Source: RPRB01 sp035543115 (GTDB lineage Bacteria > Myxococcota > Myxococcia > Myxococcales > Myxococcaceae). From it: a DNA stretch of 64,000 nucleotides. Position numbers and translations under genes: made by a program. Positions 54,444 through 63,402 of this stretch are shown here, one piece after another (within the stretch, counting starts at the first letter, position 1; each line of letters begins with the position of its first letter). The stretch covers positions 62,001 to 126,000 of the forward strand of contig DATKKF010000004.1 in assembly GCA_035543115.1 (NCBI GenBank). The letters run 5' to 3'. Below the pieces are notes generated by a model. The model was not told the origin of the DNA and did not search any database. It saw only the letters and a program-made list of their open reading frames with translations.

Positions 54444-55673
54444 TCAGCGCACCTGGCGGAAGAAGCGCTCTGCCCGGAGACCGGTGCCTCCGAAGAGGTC
54501 CGAGAACAGGCCGCCGTGGGAGAGCGAGAGCCAGATGATCATCGCCTTGCCCTTGATGTTGCCGTAGGGGACGAAGACCACCTTCCGCGGGCCTCCCAGG
54601 CCGAACCGGCTGTCGAGGCTGTTGTCGCGGTTGTCGCCCATGACGAACACCGATCGGGGAGGGACCCGGATCGGGTCGCGAGGCGGCGGCTCACGGCGAA
54701 GCTCCTCGTCGAGCAGGATGTCGTGCTCGCGCCCTCCGAGCGTTTCCTTCCACAGGTCGGGGTGCTGGAGGCGCCAGGGGCTCTCCTCGGGCTTGTCCCA
54801 CACCTCGACGTGCCGCTGCACCAGCTGGGCCGGCACCACGTGCCCGTTGAGGTACACCCCGTCGTCCTTGAGCTCGATGACGTCGCCGGGGATACCCACC
54901 ACCCGCTTGATGTAGTCCTGCCCGGTGATCGGGTTCTCGAAGACGATGACGTCTCCCCGCGCCGGGGGCCGGACGATGACGAAGGGCACCACGTTCGCCC
55001 AGGGGATGTGGACCCCGTAGATGAACTTGTTCACGAAGATCTGATCGCCGATCTGCAGGGTGGGGAGCATCGACCCGCTGGGGATCCGGAAGGGCTCGAT
55101 GAGGATCGCCCGGATGAGCAGGGCCACCGCCAGCGCCTTGGCGATGCCGATTCCCACCCCGATCGCGTTCTGCTTCCGGAACCCGGGGATCAGACGGGTG
55201 GCCTGATCGGTGAGGGCGTGGATCTCCCGGTCGAGCGTGGCGGCGTCTCCGGCCGCGGCCGCGGCGTCCACCCGGGCAGCGTTGTCCACCAGCCGCTCGC
55301 GCATCGCCGCGTCGTGCACCGAGGACAGGCCGGCCGACAGCTCGCCGGTGAGCTCCCGGGCGTCGTGCCGGAGCCGGCGGAGCGTGGTCCGCTCCCGGTC
55401 CACCGACCGCCAGGCCACGAGCCCCACGAACCAGGCCACCATCAGGAGCCCGAACCCCTGCATGACAGGCAAGGCGGCCGGCGCGGTCGAGGGGAAGGAC
55501 TCGATGAGGACGAGGTACGGGATGAGCGCCAGCGCGAGGACGGTGATCGGGCTCCACAGGCTGGTGGCGAGGTCGAACCAGTGCAGCCGGCGGCGGCGCG
55601 CGGCCTGCTCCGCGGTTCTCCGGGCCCCGAGCTCCGCCTCGAGCGGCGGGCGTTCCTGGACGCTGGTGGCCAT
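54444..55673 (-). CDS. lepB: Signal peptidase I with an N-terminal membrane/coiled extension
   Basis: The 409-residue protein has the signal peptidase fold from about residue 170: a membrane helix, FRIPSGSMLPTL with catalytic Ser201, YIKRVVGIPGDVIEL with the general-base Lys256, and VFVMGDNRDNSLDSR. It cleaves signal peptides at the outer face of the inner membrane. Residues 1-165 are extra: two hydrophobic helices (about 40-90) and a polar helical stretch. It begins three bases after lepA, the classic lepA-lepB pair. Confidence 0.94.
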   Translation of the reverse strand: MATSVQERPPLEAELGARRTAEQAARRRRLHWFDLATSLWSPITVLALALIPYLVLIESFPSTAPAALPVMQGFGLLMVAWFVGLVAWRSVDRERTTLRRLRHDARELTGELSAGLSSVHDAAMRERLVDNAARVDAAAAAGDAATLDREIHALTDQATRLIPGFRKQNAIGVGIGIAKALAVALLIRAILIEPFRIPSGSMLPTLQIGDQIFVNKFIYGVHIPWANVVPFVIVRPPARGDVIVFENPITGQDYIKRVVGIPGDVIELKDDGVYLNGHVVPAQLVQRHVEVWDKPEESPWRLQHPDLWKETLGGREHDILLDEELRREPPPRDPIRVPPRSVFVMGDNRDNSLDSRFGLGGPRKVVFVPYGNIKGKAMIIWLSLSHGGLFSDLFGGTGLRAERFFRQVR

Positions 55674-55676
55674 GCC

Positions 55677-57488
55677 CTAACCTTCCGTCTTCAGCACGGC
55701 CAGGAAGGCCTCCTGCGGGATCTCCACCGAGCCCACCTGCTTCATCCGCTTCTTGCCCTCCTTCTGCTTCTCGAGGAGCTTGCGCTTCCGGCTGATGTCG
55801 CCACCGTAGCACTTGGCGAGCACGTTCTTGCGCATGGCGGAGATGGTCTCGCGGGCGATGACCCGGCTGCCGATCGCCGCCTGGATCGCCACCTCGTACA
55901 TCTGCTTGGGGATGACTTCCTTGAGCCGGGCACACACGTCCCGCCCGCGCTGGTAGGCGCGATCGCGGTGCACGATGACGCTCAGGGCATCCACCGGGTC
56001 TCCGTTGATCAGCACGTCGAGCTTGACCAGATCCGAGGTCTGGTAGCCGGCGAGCTCGTAGTCGAGGCTGGCATAGCCTCGGCTGACGCTCTTCAGCTTG
56101 TCGAAGAAGTCGAACACCACCTCGGACAGCGGCATTCCGTAGGTGACCTGCACCCGCTTGCCGGAGCTGCCCAGGTACTTGATGTCCTTCTGCACCCCGC
56201 GGCGGTCCTGGCAGAGCTTGAGGATGGCGCCCAGGTACTCGTCGGGCACGTGGATGTGACAGGTGAGGACCGGCTCCTCCATGTGCTCGATGTGCTGCGA
56301 GGCGGGGAGCTTGGCCGGGTTGTCGATCAGGGTCTCCTCGCCCTTGACGGTGAAGACCTTGTAGACCACCGAGGGCGCGGTGGTGATGAGGCTGAGTCCG
56401 TACTCGCGCTCCAGCCGCTCCTGGACGATCTCCATGTGGAGCAGGCCGAGGTAGCCGCAGCGGAAGCCGAAACCGAGCGCGGTGGACGTCTCCGGCTCGT
56501 AGGTGAAGGCCGAGTCGTTCAGCTGGAGCTTCTCCAGCGCGTCGCGGAGGTTCTCGTAGTCCGCCGAGTCAATGGGGAAGACGCCGCTGAACACCATCGG
56601 CTTCACTTCCTGGAAGCCGGGGAACGGCTCGGCGGTCGGGCGCGCCGCCTCGGTGATGGTATCGCCCACCTTGGCGTCGTGGATCTCCTTGACGTTGGCG
56701 ACCAGGACCCCCACCTCGCCAGCGATGAGCCGCGAGACCGGGCGGCTGAACGGAGCGTAGACCCCGAGCTCCTGCACCTCGAACCTCTTCCCGTTCGACA
56801 TGAGGAGGATCTGCTGCTTCAGCTCCATCGTCCCCTCGAGCACCCGCACCAGCACCACCACCCCCCGGTAGCTGTCGTACCAGCTGTCGAAGATCAGGGC
56901 CTTCAGCGGGGCCGCCGGGTCACCCTTCGGCGGCGGGACGCGGGCCACCACCGCCTCGAGGACCTCCTCGATGCCGACGCCTTCCTTGGCCGAGGTAGGG
57001 ACGGCGGTGGAGGCGTCGATGCCGATGACGTCCTCGATCTCGGCGCGGGTGCGCGCCACGTCCGCCGAGGGGAGATCGATCTTGTTGATGACCGGGATGA
57101 CCTCGAGGTTCTGGTCCAGCGCCATGTACACGTTGGCCAGGGTCTGGGCCTCCACGCCCTGCGAGGCGTCGACGACCAGGAGCGCACCCTCGCACGCCGC
57201 CAGCGACCGGCTGACCTCGTAGGCGAAGTCGACGTGGCCCGGGGTGTCGATGAGGTTCAGGACGTAGTCCTTCCCGTCCTTCGCCCGGTAGTGCATCCGG
57301 ACCGACTGGGCCTTGATGGTGATGCCCCGCTCGCGCTCCAGCTCCATGTTGTCCAGGAACTGGTCCTGCGCCTCGCGCTTGCTCACCGTTCCGGTCTTGT
57401 CGAGCAGGCGGTCGGCCAGCGTCGACTTGCCGTGATCGATGTGGGCGATGATGCAGAAGTTGCGGAGGTGGGCGTTCTCGGCCGGCAT
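55677..57488 (-). CDS. lepA: Elongation factor 4 (back-translocating GTPase)
   Basis: The 603-residue protein has normal LepA length. It has the P-loop IIAHIDHGKSTLADRLL, switch and DTPGHVDF, NKIDLPSADV and the LepA-specific C-terminal RKRKLLEKQKEGKKRMKQVGSVEIPQEAFLAVL. It acts on stalled ribosomes. It leads the lepA-lepB pair after a 116-base gap from the SDR genes. Confidence 0.98.
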   Translation of the reverse strand: MPAENAHLRNFCIIAHIDHGKSTLADRLLDKTGTVSKREAQDQFLDNMELERERGITIKAQSVRMHYRAKDGKDYVLNLIDTPGHVDFAYEVSRSLAACEGALLVVDASQGVEAQTLANVYMALDQNLEVIPVINKIDLPSADVARTRAEIEDVIGIDASTAVPTSAKEGVGIEEVLEAVVARVPPPKGDPAAPLKALIFDSWYDSYRGVVVLVRVLEGTMELKQQILLMSNGKRFEVQELGVYAPFSRPVSRLIAGEVGVLVANVKEIHDAKVGDTITEAARPTAEPFPGFQEVKPMVFSGVFPIDSADYENLRDALEKLQLNDSAFTYEPETSTALGFGFRCGYLGLLHMEIVQERLEREYGLSLITTAPSVVYKVFTVKGEETLIDNPAKLPASQHIEHMEEPVLTCHIHVPDEYLGAILKLCQDRRGVQKDIKYLGSSGKRVQVTYGMPLSEVVFDFFDKLKSVSRGYASLDYELAGYQTSDLVKLDVLINGDPVDALSVIVHRDRAYQRGRDVCARLKEVIPKQMYEVAIQAAIGSRVIARETISAMRKNVLAKCYGGDISRKRKLLEKQKEGKKRMKQVGSVEIPQEAFLAVLKTEG

Positions 57489-57604
57489 GCCAGGGGTCTC
57501 GTGACTCGCGGCGGCTCCCTAACACTCCGGGGAGCCAGGGCGCCACCGTCCCCGGCACCAGGGGGACGCCGGCGGAGCGGCGCAGCGGCGCCGCGCGTCC
57601 ATGC

Positions 57605-58549
57605 TCACCAGCGAGGGGCGCTGCCCGTCCGGGCTCTGTCGCGGAACCAGCCGACGGTGCGCTGGAGCCCCTCCTCGAGCGCCACCGTGGGGCGCCAGCC
57701 GAGGACCTCCGCCGCGCGGGAGGGGTCCACCGAGCTGCGCATCTGCTCGCCCGGCTTGGCCGGGGCGTGCTGCGCCGGACGGTCCACCCCGGCGGCCTTG
57801 GCCAGGAGCGCGTAGAGCCGGTTCACGTCGGTCTCCACCCCGGTGCCGATGTTGATCGGCCCCTGCACGTCGCGCTGGGCGGCGAGGAGGTTGGCCCGCG
57901 CCACGTCCGGCACGAAGACGAAGTCGCGCGTCTGCTGGCCGGTGCCGTTGATGGTGCAGGCCTCTCCGCGGAGCAGCCGCTCGGAGAAGATGGCCACCAC
58001 GCCCGCCTCGCCGTGCGGGTTCTGCCGCGGGCCGTAGACGTTCGCGTAGCGCAGCGCCACCGAGGCCAACCCGTCCTGCGCGCGGTAGTTCCCCAGGTAC
58101 AGCTCCCCCGAGGCCTTGGAGACACCGTAGGGCGAGACCGGGCGCGTGGGGTGCGACTCGGGCGCGGGGAAGACGTCCTGCTCCCCATAGATGGCCCCGC
58201 CGGTCGAGCTGAACACCACTTTCCGCACCCCGGACTTCCGCGCCGCCTCGAGGAGGTTGAGGAAGCCCACGATGTTCACCTCGGCGTCGAACCGGGGGTC
58301 GGCCACCGAGCGGCGAACGTCCATCTGCGCCGCGAGGTGGCACATCACCTCGAAACGCCCGGACTCGACCAGCCGCGCCGCCTGGGGCGAGCGGATGTCG
58401 GCCACCACCAGCCGCACCTCGGGGCGGAGGTTCTCGCGGCGCCCGCTGGAGAGGTCGTCCAGGGCCCACACCTCGTGGCCGGCCTCGAGGAAGACGTCGG
58501 TGACGTGGCTGCCGATGAACCCCGCTCCTCCGGTGACCAGGACCTTCAC
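57605..58549 (-). CDS. NAD-dependent nucleotide-sugar epimerase (extended SDR, GalE-like)
   Basis: The 314-residue protein has the NAD motif VTGGAGFIGSHV, the DVRRSV segment, FSSTGGAIYGE with the active Ser/Thr and the catalytic pair YGVSKASGE. The end has RPTVALEEGLQRTVGWFRD. It resembles UDP-glucose 4-epimerases, with substrate unproven. It starts with GTG overlapping the stop of the neighbouring SDR gene by four bases, so both probably act on one surface-polysaccharide precursor. Confidence 0.85.
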   Translation of the reverse strand: MKVLVTGGAGFIGSHVTDVFLEAGHEVWALDDLSSGRRENLRPEVRLVVADIRSPQAARLVESGRFEVMCHLAAQMDVRRSVADPRFDAEVNIVGFLNLLEAARKSGVRKVVFSSTGGAIYGEQDVFPAPESHPTRPVSPYGVSKASGELYLGNYRAQDGLASVALRYANVYGPRQNPHGEAGVVAIFSERLLRGEACTINGTGQQTRDFVFVPDVARANLLAAQRDVQGPINIGTGVETDVNRLYALLAKAAGVDRPAQHAPAKPGEQMRSSVDPSRAAEVLGWRPTVALEEGLQRTVGWFRDRARTGSAPRW

Positions 58550-59529
58550 CAGCTCGCTCTCTTGGCCTCTGCCGGGCGCGCCGGGACCCCCGGCACGCCA
58601 CGGAAGTAGGCGATGGTCTGCCTCAGCCCATCGGTCAAGCTGGTGCGTGGCTCCCAGCCCAGCAACTGCCGGGCGCGCGTGATGTCCGGGCGCCGCCGCT
58701 GCGGGTCGTCCGTGGGCAGGGGCAAGTGAAGGATGCGCCCTCCCCCGCCGGCGGCCGCACGCACCGCCTCGGCAAACTCGAGGATGGTCATCTCCTCGGG
58801 GTTCCCGAGGTTCACCGGGTCCTGCTCCCCGGAGAGGGCGAGCCGGACGAAGCCGTCCACCAGGTCCGAGACGTAGCAGAAGCTCCGGGTCTGGCTGCCG
58901 TCGCCGAAGACGGTGAAGTCCTCGCCGGCGAGCGCCTGGGCGACGAAGGCCGGCACCACCCGTCCGTCGTCGAGCCGCATCCGCGGTCCGTAGGTATTGA
59001 AGATGCGGGCGATGCGTACCGAGAGCCCGTGGGTGCGGCGGTACGCTGCCACCAGCGCCTCGGCGTAGCGCTTCGACTCGTCGTACACCGAGCGCGGGCC
59101 GACGGGGTTCACGTTGCCCCAGTACGACTCCTTCTGCGGATGCTCGAGCGGATCCCCGTACACCTCGGAGGTGGAGGCCTGGAAGAAGACCGCTCCCTTC
59201 CGCCGCGCCAGCTCCAGGCCGTGCTCGGTGCCGCGCGCTCCGACCCGCAGCGTCTCCAGCGGCAGCTGCGCGTAGTCGATGGGCGAGGCCGGCGAGGCGA
59301 GGTTGAAGACGTAGTCGAGCGGGCCGTCCAGGTCGAAGGGCTCGCAGATGTCGTGCGTCAGGTGGCGGAAGCGCGGGTTGCTACGGAGCTCGCGCAGGTT
59401 CGCCTCCGAGCCGGTGACCAGGTTGTCCACCGACACCACCGAGGCCGCGCCGTCGTGGAGTAGCCGCTCACAGAGGTGAGACCCCAGGAACCCGGCGCCC
59501 CCCAGGACCGCCGCGTGCTTTCCGTCCAT
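58546..59529 (-). CDS. UDP-glucuronate decarboxylase-like SDR
   Basis: The protein of about 327 residues has AAVLGGAGFLGSHLCERLL, FNLASPASPIDYAQLPLETLRVGARGT, ASTSEVYGDPLEHPQKESYWGNVNPVGPR and the catalytic YDESKRYAE. These closely follow UDP-xylose synthases (UXS), which decarboxylate UDP-glucuronate to UDP-xylose. The conserved NPVGPRS and arginine-rich tail support the call. I chose the ATG at 59529; a TTG at 59538 is possible. The gene is 12 bases downstream of the RHH gene. Confidence 0.85.
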   Translation of the reverse strand: MDGKHAAVLGGAGFLGSHLCERLLHDGAASVVSVDNLVTGSEANLRELRSNPRFRHLTHDICEPFDLDGPLDYVFNLASPASPIDYAQLPLETLRVGARGTEHGLELARRKGAVFFQASTSEVYGDPLEHPQKESYWGNVNPVGPRSVYDESKRYAEALVAAYRRTHGLSVRIARIFNTYGPRMRLDDGRVVPAFVAQALAGEDFTVFGDGSQTRSFCYVSDLVDGFVRLALSGEQDPVNLGNPEEMTILEFAEAVRAAAGGGGRILHLPLPTDDPQRRRPDITRARQLLGWEPRTSLTDGLRQTIAYFRGVPGVPARPAEAKRASW

Positions 59530-59541
59530 GCCGTCCAAGTG

Positions 59542-59721
59542 TCAGAGGTCCTCGAAGGTGGCCTGCCCCGGAAGATGGGACCGGTACTTCTCCAGCACGA
59601 GGTCGATGCCCTGCCGGATGTACTCCGCCACCGGGACCTTGGTCTTCTCGTTCAGCAGCTTGAGCTGCGTGTTCTGTTCCGGGGTGATGTAGATCGTGGT
59701 GGACAGCTTCTTCCTTGGCAT
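59542..59721 (-). CDS. Small ribbon-helix-helix DNA-binding protein
   Basis: The 59-residue protein reads MPRKKLSTTIYITPEQNTQL and continues with VPVAEYIRQGIDLVLEKY, which fits a ribbon-helix-helix (CopG/MetJ/Arc-like) fold: one strand followed by two helices. It is too small to be an enzyme. It precedes the two SDR genes on the same strand and may regulate them. No toxin gene is adjacent, so an antitoxin role is not supported. Confidence 0.7.
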   Translation of the reverse strand: MPRKKLSTTIYITPEQNTQLKLLNEKTKVPVAEYIRQGIDLVLEKYRSHLPGQATFEDL

Positions 59722-59823
59722 GGCCAGCGGTGAAGGTACATGAAGGGTCACCCTGCGGCCACAGCGGGTCCCTCGCGTGTACCCCTGGTGCGCCGCCCAC
59801 CCGTTCGGAGAGAATGCACGCCC

Positions 59824-60438
59824 ATGAAAACGCTGGGATGCGTGCTGCTGACCGGAGGGCTCGCGCTCACCGCCGGGTGTGCCGGCCAGAAGGCGGCCGT
59901 GGCTCCGGCCTCCGGCGCGGCGAGCGCGGGGTCCGGCATCCACCAGCCGACCGGGGACGAGCACGTCCAGGCGTTCGACCTGCACCGCAGCGGAAAGCCG
60001 GACGTGTGGGTCTACTCGATCACCACCCAGGACGCCTCGGGCCGCCCGGTGGAGCGGCGGGTCCGCAAGGAGGCCGACCTGAACGGCGACGGGAGGGTGG
60101 ACATCGTCTACTTCTTCGACGCCGACGGCCAGGTGACCAAGGAGACGATGGACCTCGACTACGACGGAAAGGTCGACGACACGCTCTTCTTCGAGAAGGG
60201 CAAGAAGGTCCGCTCGGAGAAGGACCTCGACGGCGACGGCCGCGTGGACACCTGGAGCTACTACGACGGAAACGAGAAGCTGGTCCGCAAGGAGCGAGAC
60301 GTGAAGGGCTCCGGCAAGGTCGACTACTGGGAGTACTGGGAGAACGGAGTCATCGACCGGATCGGCGAGGACCTCGACGGCGACGGCCAGGTGGACCGCT
60401 GGACCAAGGGCGGCGACGCGGCGACGGCCGGGAAGTAG
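59824..60438 (+). CDS. Lipoprotein with Asp-rich calcium-binding-like repeats
   Basis: The 204-residue protein has a signal peptide with the lipobox LTAGC (Cys19). The mature part holds repeated D-x-[DN]-x-DG-x-x-D units such as DLNGDGRVDIVYFFD, DLDYDGKVDDTLFF, DLDGDGRVDTWSYYD and DLDGDGQVDRW. These resemble calcium-binding loops of EF-hand, dockerin or thrombospondin type-3 repeats. It probably sits on the outer membrane and binds calcium. The function is unknown. It diverges from the RHH gene. Confidence 0.72.
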   Translation: MKTLGCVLLTGGLALTAGCAGQKAAVAPASGAASAGSGIHQPTGDEHVQAFDLHRSGKPDVWVYSITTQDASGRPVERRVRKEADLNGDGRVDIVYFFDADGQVTKETMDLDYDGKVDDTLFFEKGKKVRSEKDLDGDGRVDTWSYYDGNEKLVRKERDVKGSGKVDYWEYWENGVIDRIGEDLDGDGQVDRWTKGGDAATAGK

Positions 60439-60446
60439 CCGGCGGG

Positions 60447-60809
60447 CTACGGCTTCGAGGTCCCGGCGCGCCCGTACGAGTCCTCGAGCCGGACCACGTC
60501 CTCCAGCTCGGGGGTGCTCACCTCGAGCACGTCGCAGTCGGTGAGCGCCACCATCCGGTGCTTCATCAGCGGCTTCACGTGGAAGCTCTCGCCGGGCTTG
60601 AGCTCGCGCTCGACCAGGCCGTTGCCCTCGTCCACCAGGAAGAGGAGCCGCCCGCTCTGGACGTGGATCGTCTCGTCCTTCCTCTGGTGGTACTGGAGCG
60701 AGAGCTTGTGGCCCTGGGCGATGTGCAGCAGCTTGCCCACGTAGCGGTCGGTGTGCGCCCAGATCAGCTCGTAGCCCCAGGGCTTCTCCACCCGTCGTGT
60801 CGTGGTCAT
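60447..60809 (-). CDS. Single-domain cupin, mannose-6-phosphate isomerase-like
   Basis: The 120-residue cupin begins MTTTRRVEKPWGYELIWAHTDRY and has the metal motif LSLQYHQRKDETIHVQSG and FHVKPLMKHRM. The final VSTPELEDVVRLEDSYGR is typical of the C-terminal domain of type-II phosphomannose isomerase/GDP-mannose pyrophosphorylase. Here it stands alone. It is the last gene of an envelope operon, 11 bases after the SPOR gene. Confidence 0.82.
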   Translation of the reverse strand: MTTTRRVEKPWGYELIWAHTDRYVGKLLHIAQGHKLSLQYHQRKDETIHVQSGRLLFLVDEGNGLVERELKPGESFHVKPLMKHRMVALTDCDVLEVSTPELEDVVRLEDSYGRAGTSKP

Positions 60810-60820
60810 CGCTTCCCTGC

Positions 60821-61687
60821 TCACCTGGTCGATGCGACGAACGCCTCGGCCTGCGTCTCGCGCTTGAAGTCCTGCAGGTAGCGGGTGGCTGCGTCCTTGG
60901 TGGGGAAGCTCCCCATCCGCACCCGGTACCACGTCCCCTTGCCGGGGACCTCGGCGGCCACGATGTACGGCGCGTAGCCCTTCTCGCGCAAGCGACTTGC
61001 CTGGCGCTCGGCGTCGTCCCGGCTGGGGCTCGCTCCGAGCTGGAGGGTGAAGGCCCCGGTGGGGCTGGTCGTCTCGGGCACCTTCGGCGCGGAGCTCGCC
61101 GCGGCGGGCGCAGAGCGGGTCGCCACGGACTCGGCGTGGGCAGGGCGTGCCGGCTCCTGCTTCTTCTCCGGCTCGGCCTTCTTCTCGGGCTTCGGGTCCG
61201 CCGCGCCGATGGTGGTCGTGGCCACTGCTGCGGCACGGCGCTGCGACGCGGCCTTCCCCCCCGGCCCAGAGGTGCCATCCGTTGCGCCGGCGTTGGTCGC
61301 CGCCGCCGGGGGAGCGGCCGCAGGCGCAGGCGCCGGAGCGCGCACGACGGCGGGCGTGGCGGCGGTCCCCGCGGAGGTCGGCGCGGGCGACGGGGCGGCG
61401 GTGCGGGGGACGGTCGGAGGGGCCGGCGTCGGCCGGGTCAGCTCCTCCTGGAAGGTGAGCGGCGGCGCGGCCCGGGCACGCTCCAGCGCGTCCGACTTGT
61501 GATCGAGCGCGGTGAGCAGGTCCGGCGCGCGGTCCGACCTCGGGGTCCCGGCGAGCTTCTTCCCCACCAGCACGCCCAGGACGAAGACGGCGCCGAGCAC
61601 GACGATGCCGCCGATCAGCAGGCTGACGACCTGCCGGCTGTCCAGCGACAGGTCGTACTTCTCCCGCATCCGGTGGGCGTCGCGCAT
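60821..61687 (-). CDS. SPOR-domain membrane protein
   Basis: The protein of about 288 residues has a short cytoplasmic N-terminus, one membrane helix (VVSLLIGGIVVLGAVFVLGVLVG), a long Ala/Pro/Lys-rich linker and a C-terminal SPOR domain at about 210-285 (FTLQLGASPSRDDAERQASRLREKGY, TWYRVRMGSFPTKDAATRYLQDF). SPOR domains bind denuded peptidoglycan glycan strands at division sites. The ATG at 61687 lacks a good ribosome site but fits the helix topology. Confidence 0.85.
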   Translation of the reverse strand: MRDAHRMREKYDLSLDSRQVVSLLIGGIVVLGAVFVLGVLVGKKLAGTPRSDRAPDLLTALDHKSDALERARAAPPLTFQEELTRPTPAPPTVPRTAAPSPAPTSAGTAATPAVVRAPAPAPAAAPPAAATNAGATDGTSGPGGKAASQRRAAAVATTTIGAADPKPEKKAEPEKKQEPARPAHAESVATRSAPAAASSAPKVPETTSPTGAFTLQLGASPSRDDAERQASRLREKGYAPYIVAAEVPGKGTWYRVRMGSFPTKDAATRYLQDFKRETQAEAFVASTR

Positions 61688-61703
61688 CAAGACATCGAGA
61701 GGA

Positions 61704-62885
61704 TTACGCCCGGCTCCGGAGTGGGTCAAATTCCCCGGTGCTCGATCCGCGCTCCCGCGACAGCGCGTCCCAGGCGCCGCACCCTGGACAGCGGAAGTCG
61801 AACGTTCGAAAGCGCGCCCGGCAGCTTCCGCACCGGAACGCGAGGAGCGGGTCACCCAGGCGCCGCAGGACCTCGCGGTACTGGTCCCGCACCGAGTCGA
61901 GCCGGCCAGTGGACAGGAGCAGCTCCCCCAGGGCGCGACGGGCCTCCACCGAGCGCGGCGTCCGGCCCACCGCGGCCTCCAGCACTCCGACCGCGTCCTG
62001 CGTGCGGCCGGCCCGGATCAACGCCTCGGCCCGCACCAGCGACACCGGGAGCGCGCGCTCTCCGAGCGGCTCCTCCAGCTCGCCCAGCCACCGCGCGCAC
62101 TCCTCGGGGGCGGCCCCGGCCTCGAGGACTAGCGCGTAGCCCTGGGCGGCGGTCTCCGGCTCGCGCGCGACTGCCTGCTCGGCCGCGGTCCGCGCTCCCG
62201 CCGGATCGCCGGAAGCGAGGCGCGCCTCCGCCAGCGCGAGGAGCCCGTGGGCCCCATCCGGCACCAGCGAGGTGGCGCGGCCGGCGAGCGCACGGGCCGA
62301 GCCGGAGTCCGACGGGGCGGTGACCAGCGACTGCTCGGCGAGCAGGTGCGCCAGGACGTCGTCCCCGCTGCCCTGCTCCTTCACCAGCAGCTCCTGGACC
62401 TCCACCGCCCGCGCCCAGTCGCGGCTCTCCTCGAGCAGCCTCCGGAACGCGACCAGCGCCTCGGCCTCGACCGGCGGGTCGGCGACCAGGGCCTCGAAGG
62501 TCTCCCGAGCCCGGTCCTGCATCCCGGCCCGGCGGTAGTCGAGCGCGAGCTCGAGCCGCGCCCGGCGCCGCACCTCGGGCTGGAGCTGGGGCTTGAGGAG
62601 CATGTTCTGTCCCAGCCGGATGGCCCAGGCCAGCTCACCCTTGCGCCGCATCAGCGCGGCCAGCGCGAAGTAGGTCTCGGTGGTGCCAGTGTTCAGCTGC
62701 GCTGCCCGCGACAGCTCGGCGATGGCCGCATCGGGCTCGTCCGAGAGCACGTAGCGCACCCCCGCCAGATATGCCCGGCTCGCGTCCTCGGTGCTCCGCT
62801 TGCGGGAGAGCGCCGCGAGCAGCGCCAGCACCGCCACCAACGCGGTGGCCGCGAGCACGGGAACGAGCAGTCCGGCGCCGTCCAT
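61704..62885 (-). CDS. lapB: LapB/YciM-like TPR protein with a C-terminal rubredoxin-like knuckle
   Basis: The 393-residue protein has an N-terminal membrane helix, about six to eight tetratricopeptide repeats, and a C-terminal metal knuckle FRCGSCRARF...FRCPGCGAWDAL with two CxxC pairs. Length and layout match LapB, which in E. coli links LPS synthesis to degradation of LpxC. It lies 13 bases after the HIT gene and 16 bases before the SPOR gene. The symbol rests on architecture, so function in this organism is inferred. Confidence 0.78.
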   Translation of the reverse strand: MDGAGLLVPVLAATALVAVLALLAALSRKRSTEDASRAYLAGVRYVLSDEPDAAIAELSRAAQLNTGTTETYFALAALMRRKGELAWAIRLGQNMLLKPQLQPEVRRRARLELALDYRRAGMQDRARETFEALVADPPVEAEALVAFRRLLEESRDWARAVEVQELLVKEQGSGDDVLAHLLAEQSLVTAPSDSGSARALAGRATSLVPDGAHGLLALAEARLASGDPAGARTAAEQAVAREPETAAQGYALVLEAGAAPEECARWLGELEEPLGERALPVSLVRAEALIRAGRTQDAVGVLEAAVGRTPRSVEARRALGELLLSTGRLDSVRDQYREVLRRLGDPLLAFRCGSCRARFRTFDFRCPGCGAWDALSRERGSSTGEFDPLRSRA

Positions 62886-62898
62886 TCCGGGGAGTCCT

Positions 62899-63402
62899 TC
62901 AGCGCCCGGAGAGCGCGGCCTCGAAGCGCGGCTGGAGCGCGTCCCAGGTCTGGCCGAGCGTCTCGATCATCACCTTGGCCGAAGCCACCACCGGCATGAA
63001 GTTGGTGTCCCCTCGCCACCGCGGGACGAGGTGCCAGTGCAGGTGGCCGTCGATGCCCGCGCCTGCGTCGCGGCCGATGTTCATCCCGAGATTCGCCCCG
63101 CCCGGCCGGTACACCTCCCCGACGATCTTCAGTGCGAGCTGGAGCAGGAGGCTCAGGTCATCCAGCTCCTCGCGGTCGAGCCCGCCGTAGTCTCCGGTGT
63201 GACGCTGCGGCACCACCATGAGGTGGCCGTTGTTGTAGGGGTACTTGTTGAGGATGGCGAAGCTGCGCGCGGTGCGGCCGAGGATGAGGTTCTTGCGGTC
63301 CGCCTCTCGCCCCGTCTCGGCGGGATAGCGGCAGAAGATGCACCCCTCCTCCCTGGGCGCGTCGATGAACTCGCGCCGCCAGGGAGCCCAGAGGTGGTCC
63401 AT
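62899..63402 (-). CDS. HIT-family nucleotide hydrolase/transferase
   Basis: The 167-residue protein has CIFCRYP with a cysteine pair, NKYPYNNGHLMVVPQRHTGDY and the histidine triad GIDGHLHWHLVPRW. It resembles the branch of HIT proteins annotated as AP4A phosphorylase/ATP adenylyltransferase-like. The substrate is uncertain. The start shares one base with the sppA stop (TGATG). Confidence 0.9.
   Translation of the reverse strand: MDHLWAPWRREFIDAPREEGCIFCRYPAETGREADRKNLILGRTARSFAILNKYPYNNGHLMVVPQRHTGDYGGLDREELDDLSLLLQLALKIVGEVYRPGGANLGMNIGRDAGAGIDGHLHWHLVPRWRGDTNFMPVVASAKVMIETLGQTWDALQPRFEAALSGR

Noticed and set aside
54516..57815. Very long open frame on the plus strand (about 1100 codons) opposite lepB and lepA
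   Set aside because: It is an antisense shadow of two clearly conserved genes. Its product is rich in Arg, Gly, His and Asp with no recognisable domain, as expected in GC-rich DNA.
59542..59721. Considered as an antitoxin
   Set aside because: No toxin-like gene is adjacent; the neighbours are two sugar-nucleotide enzymes.
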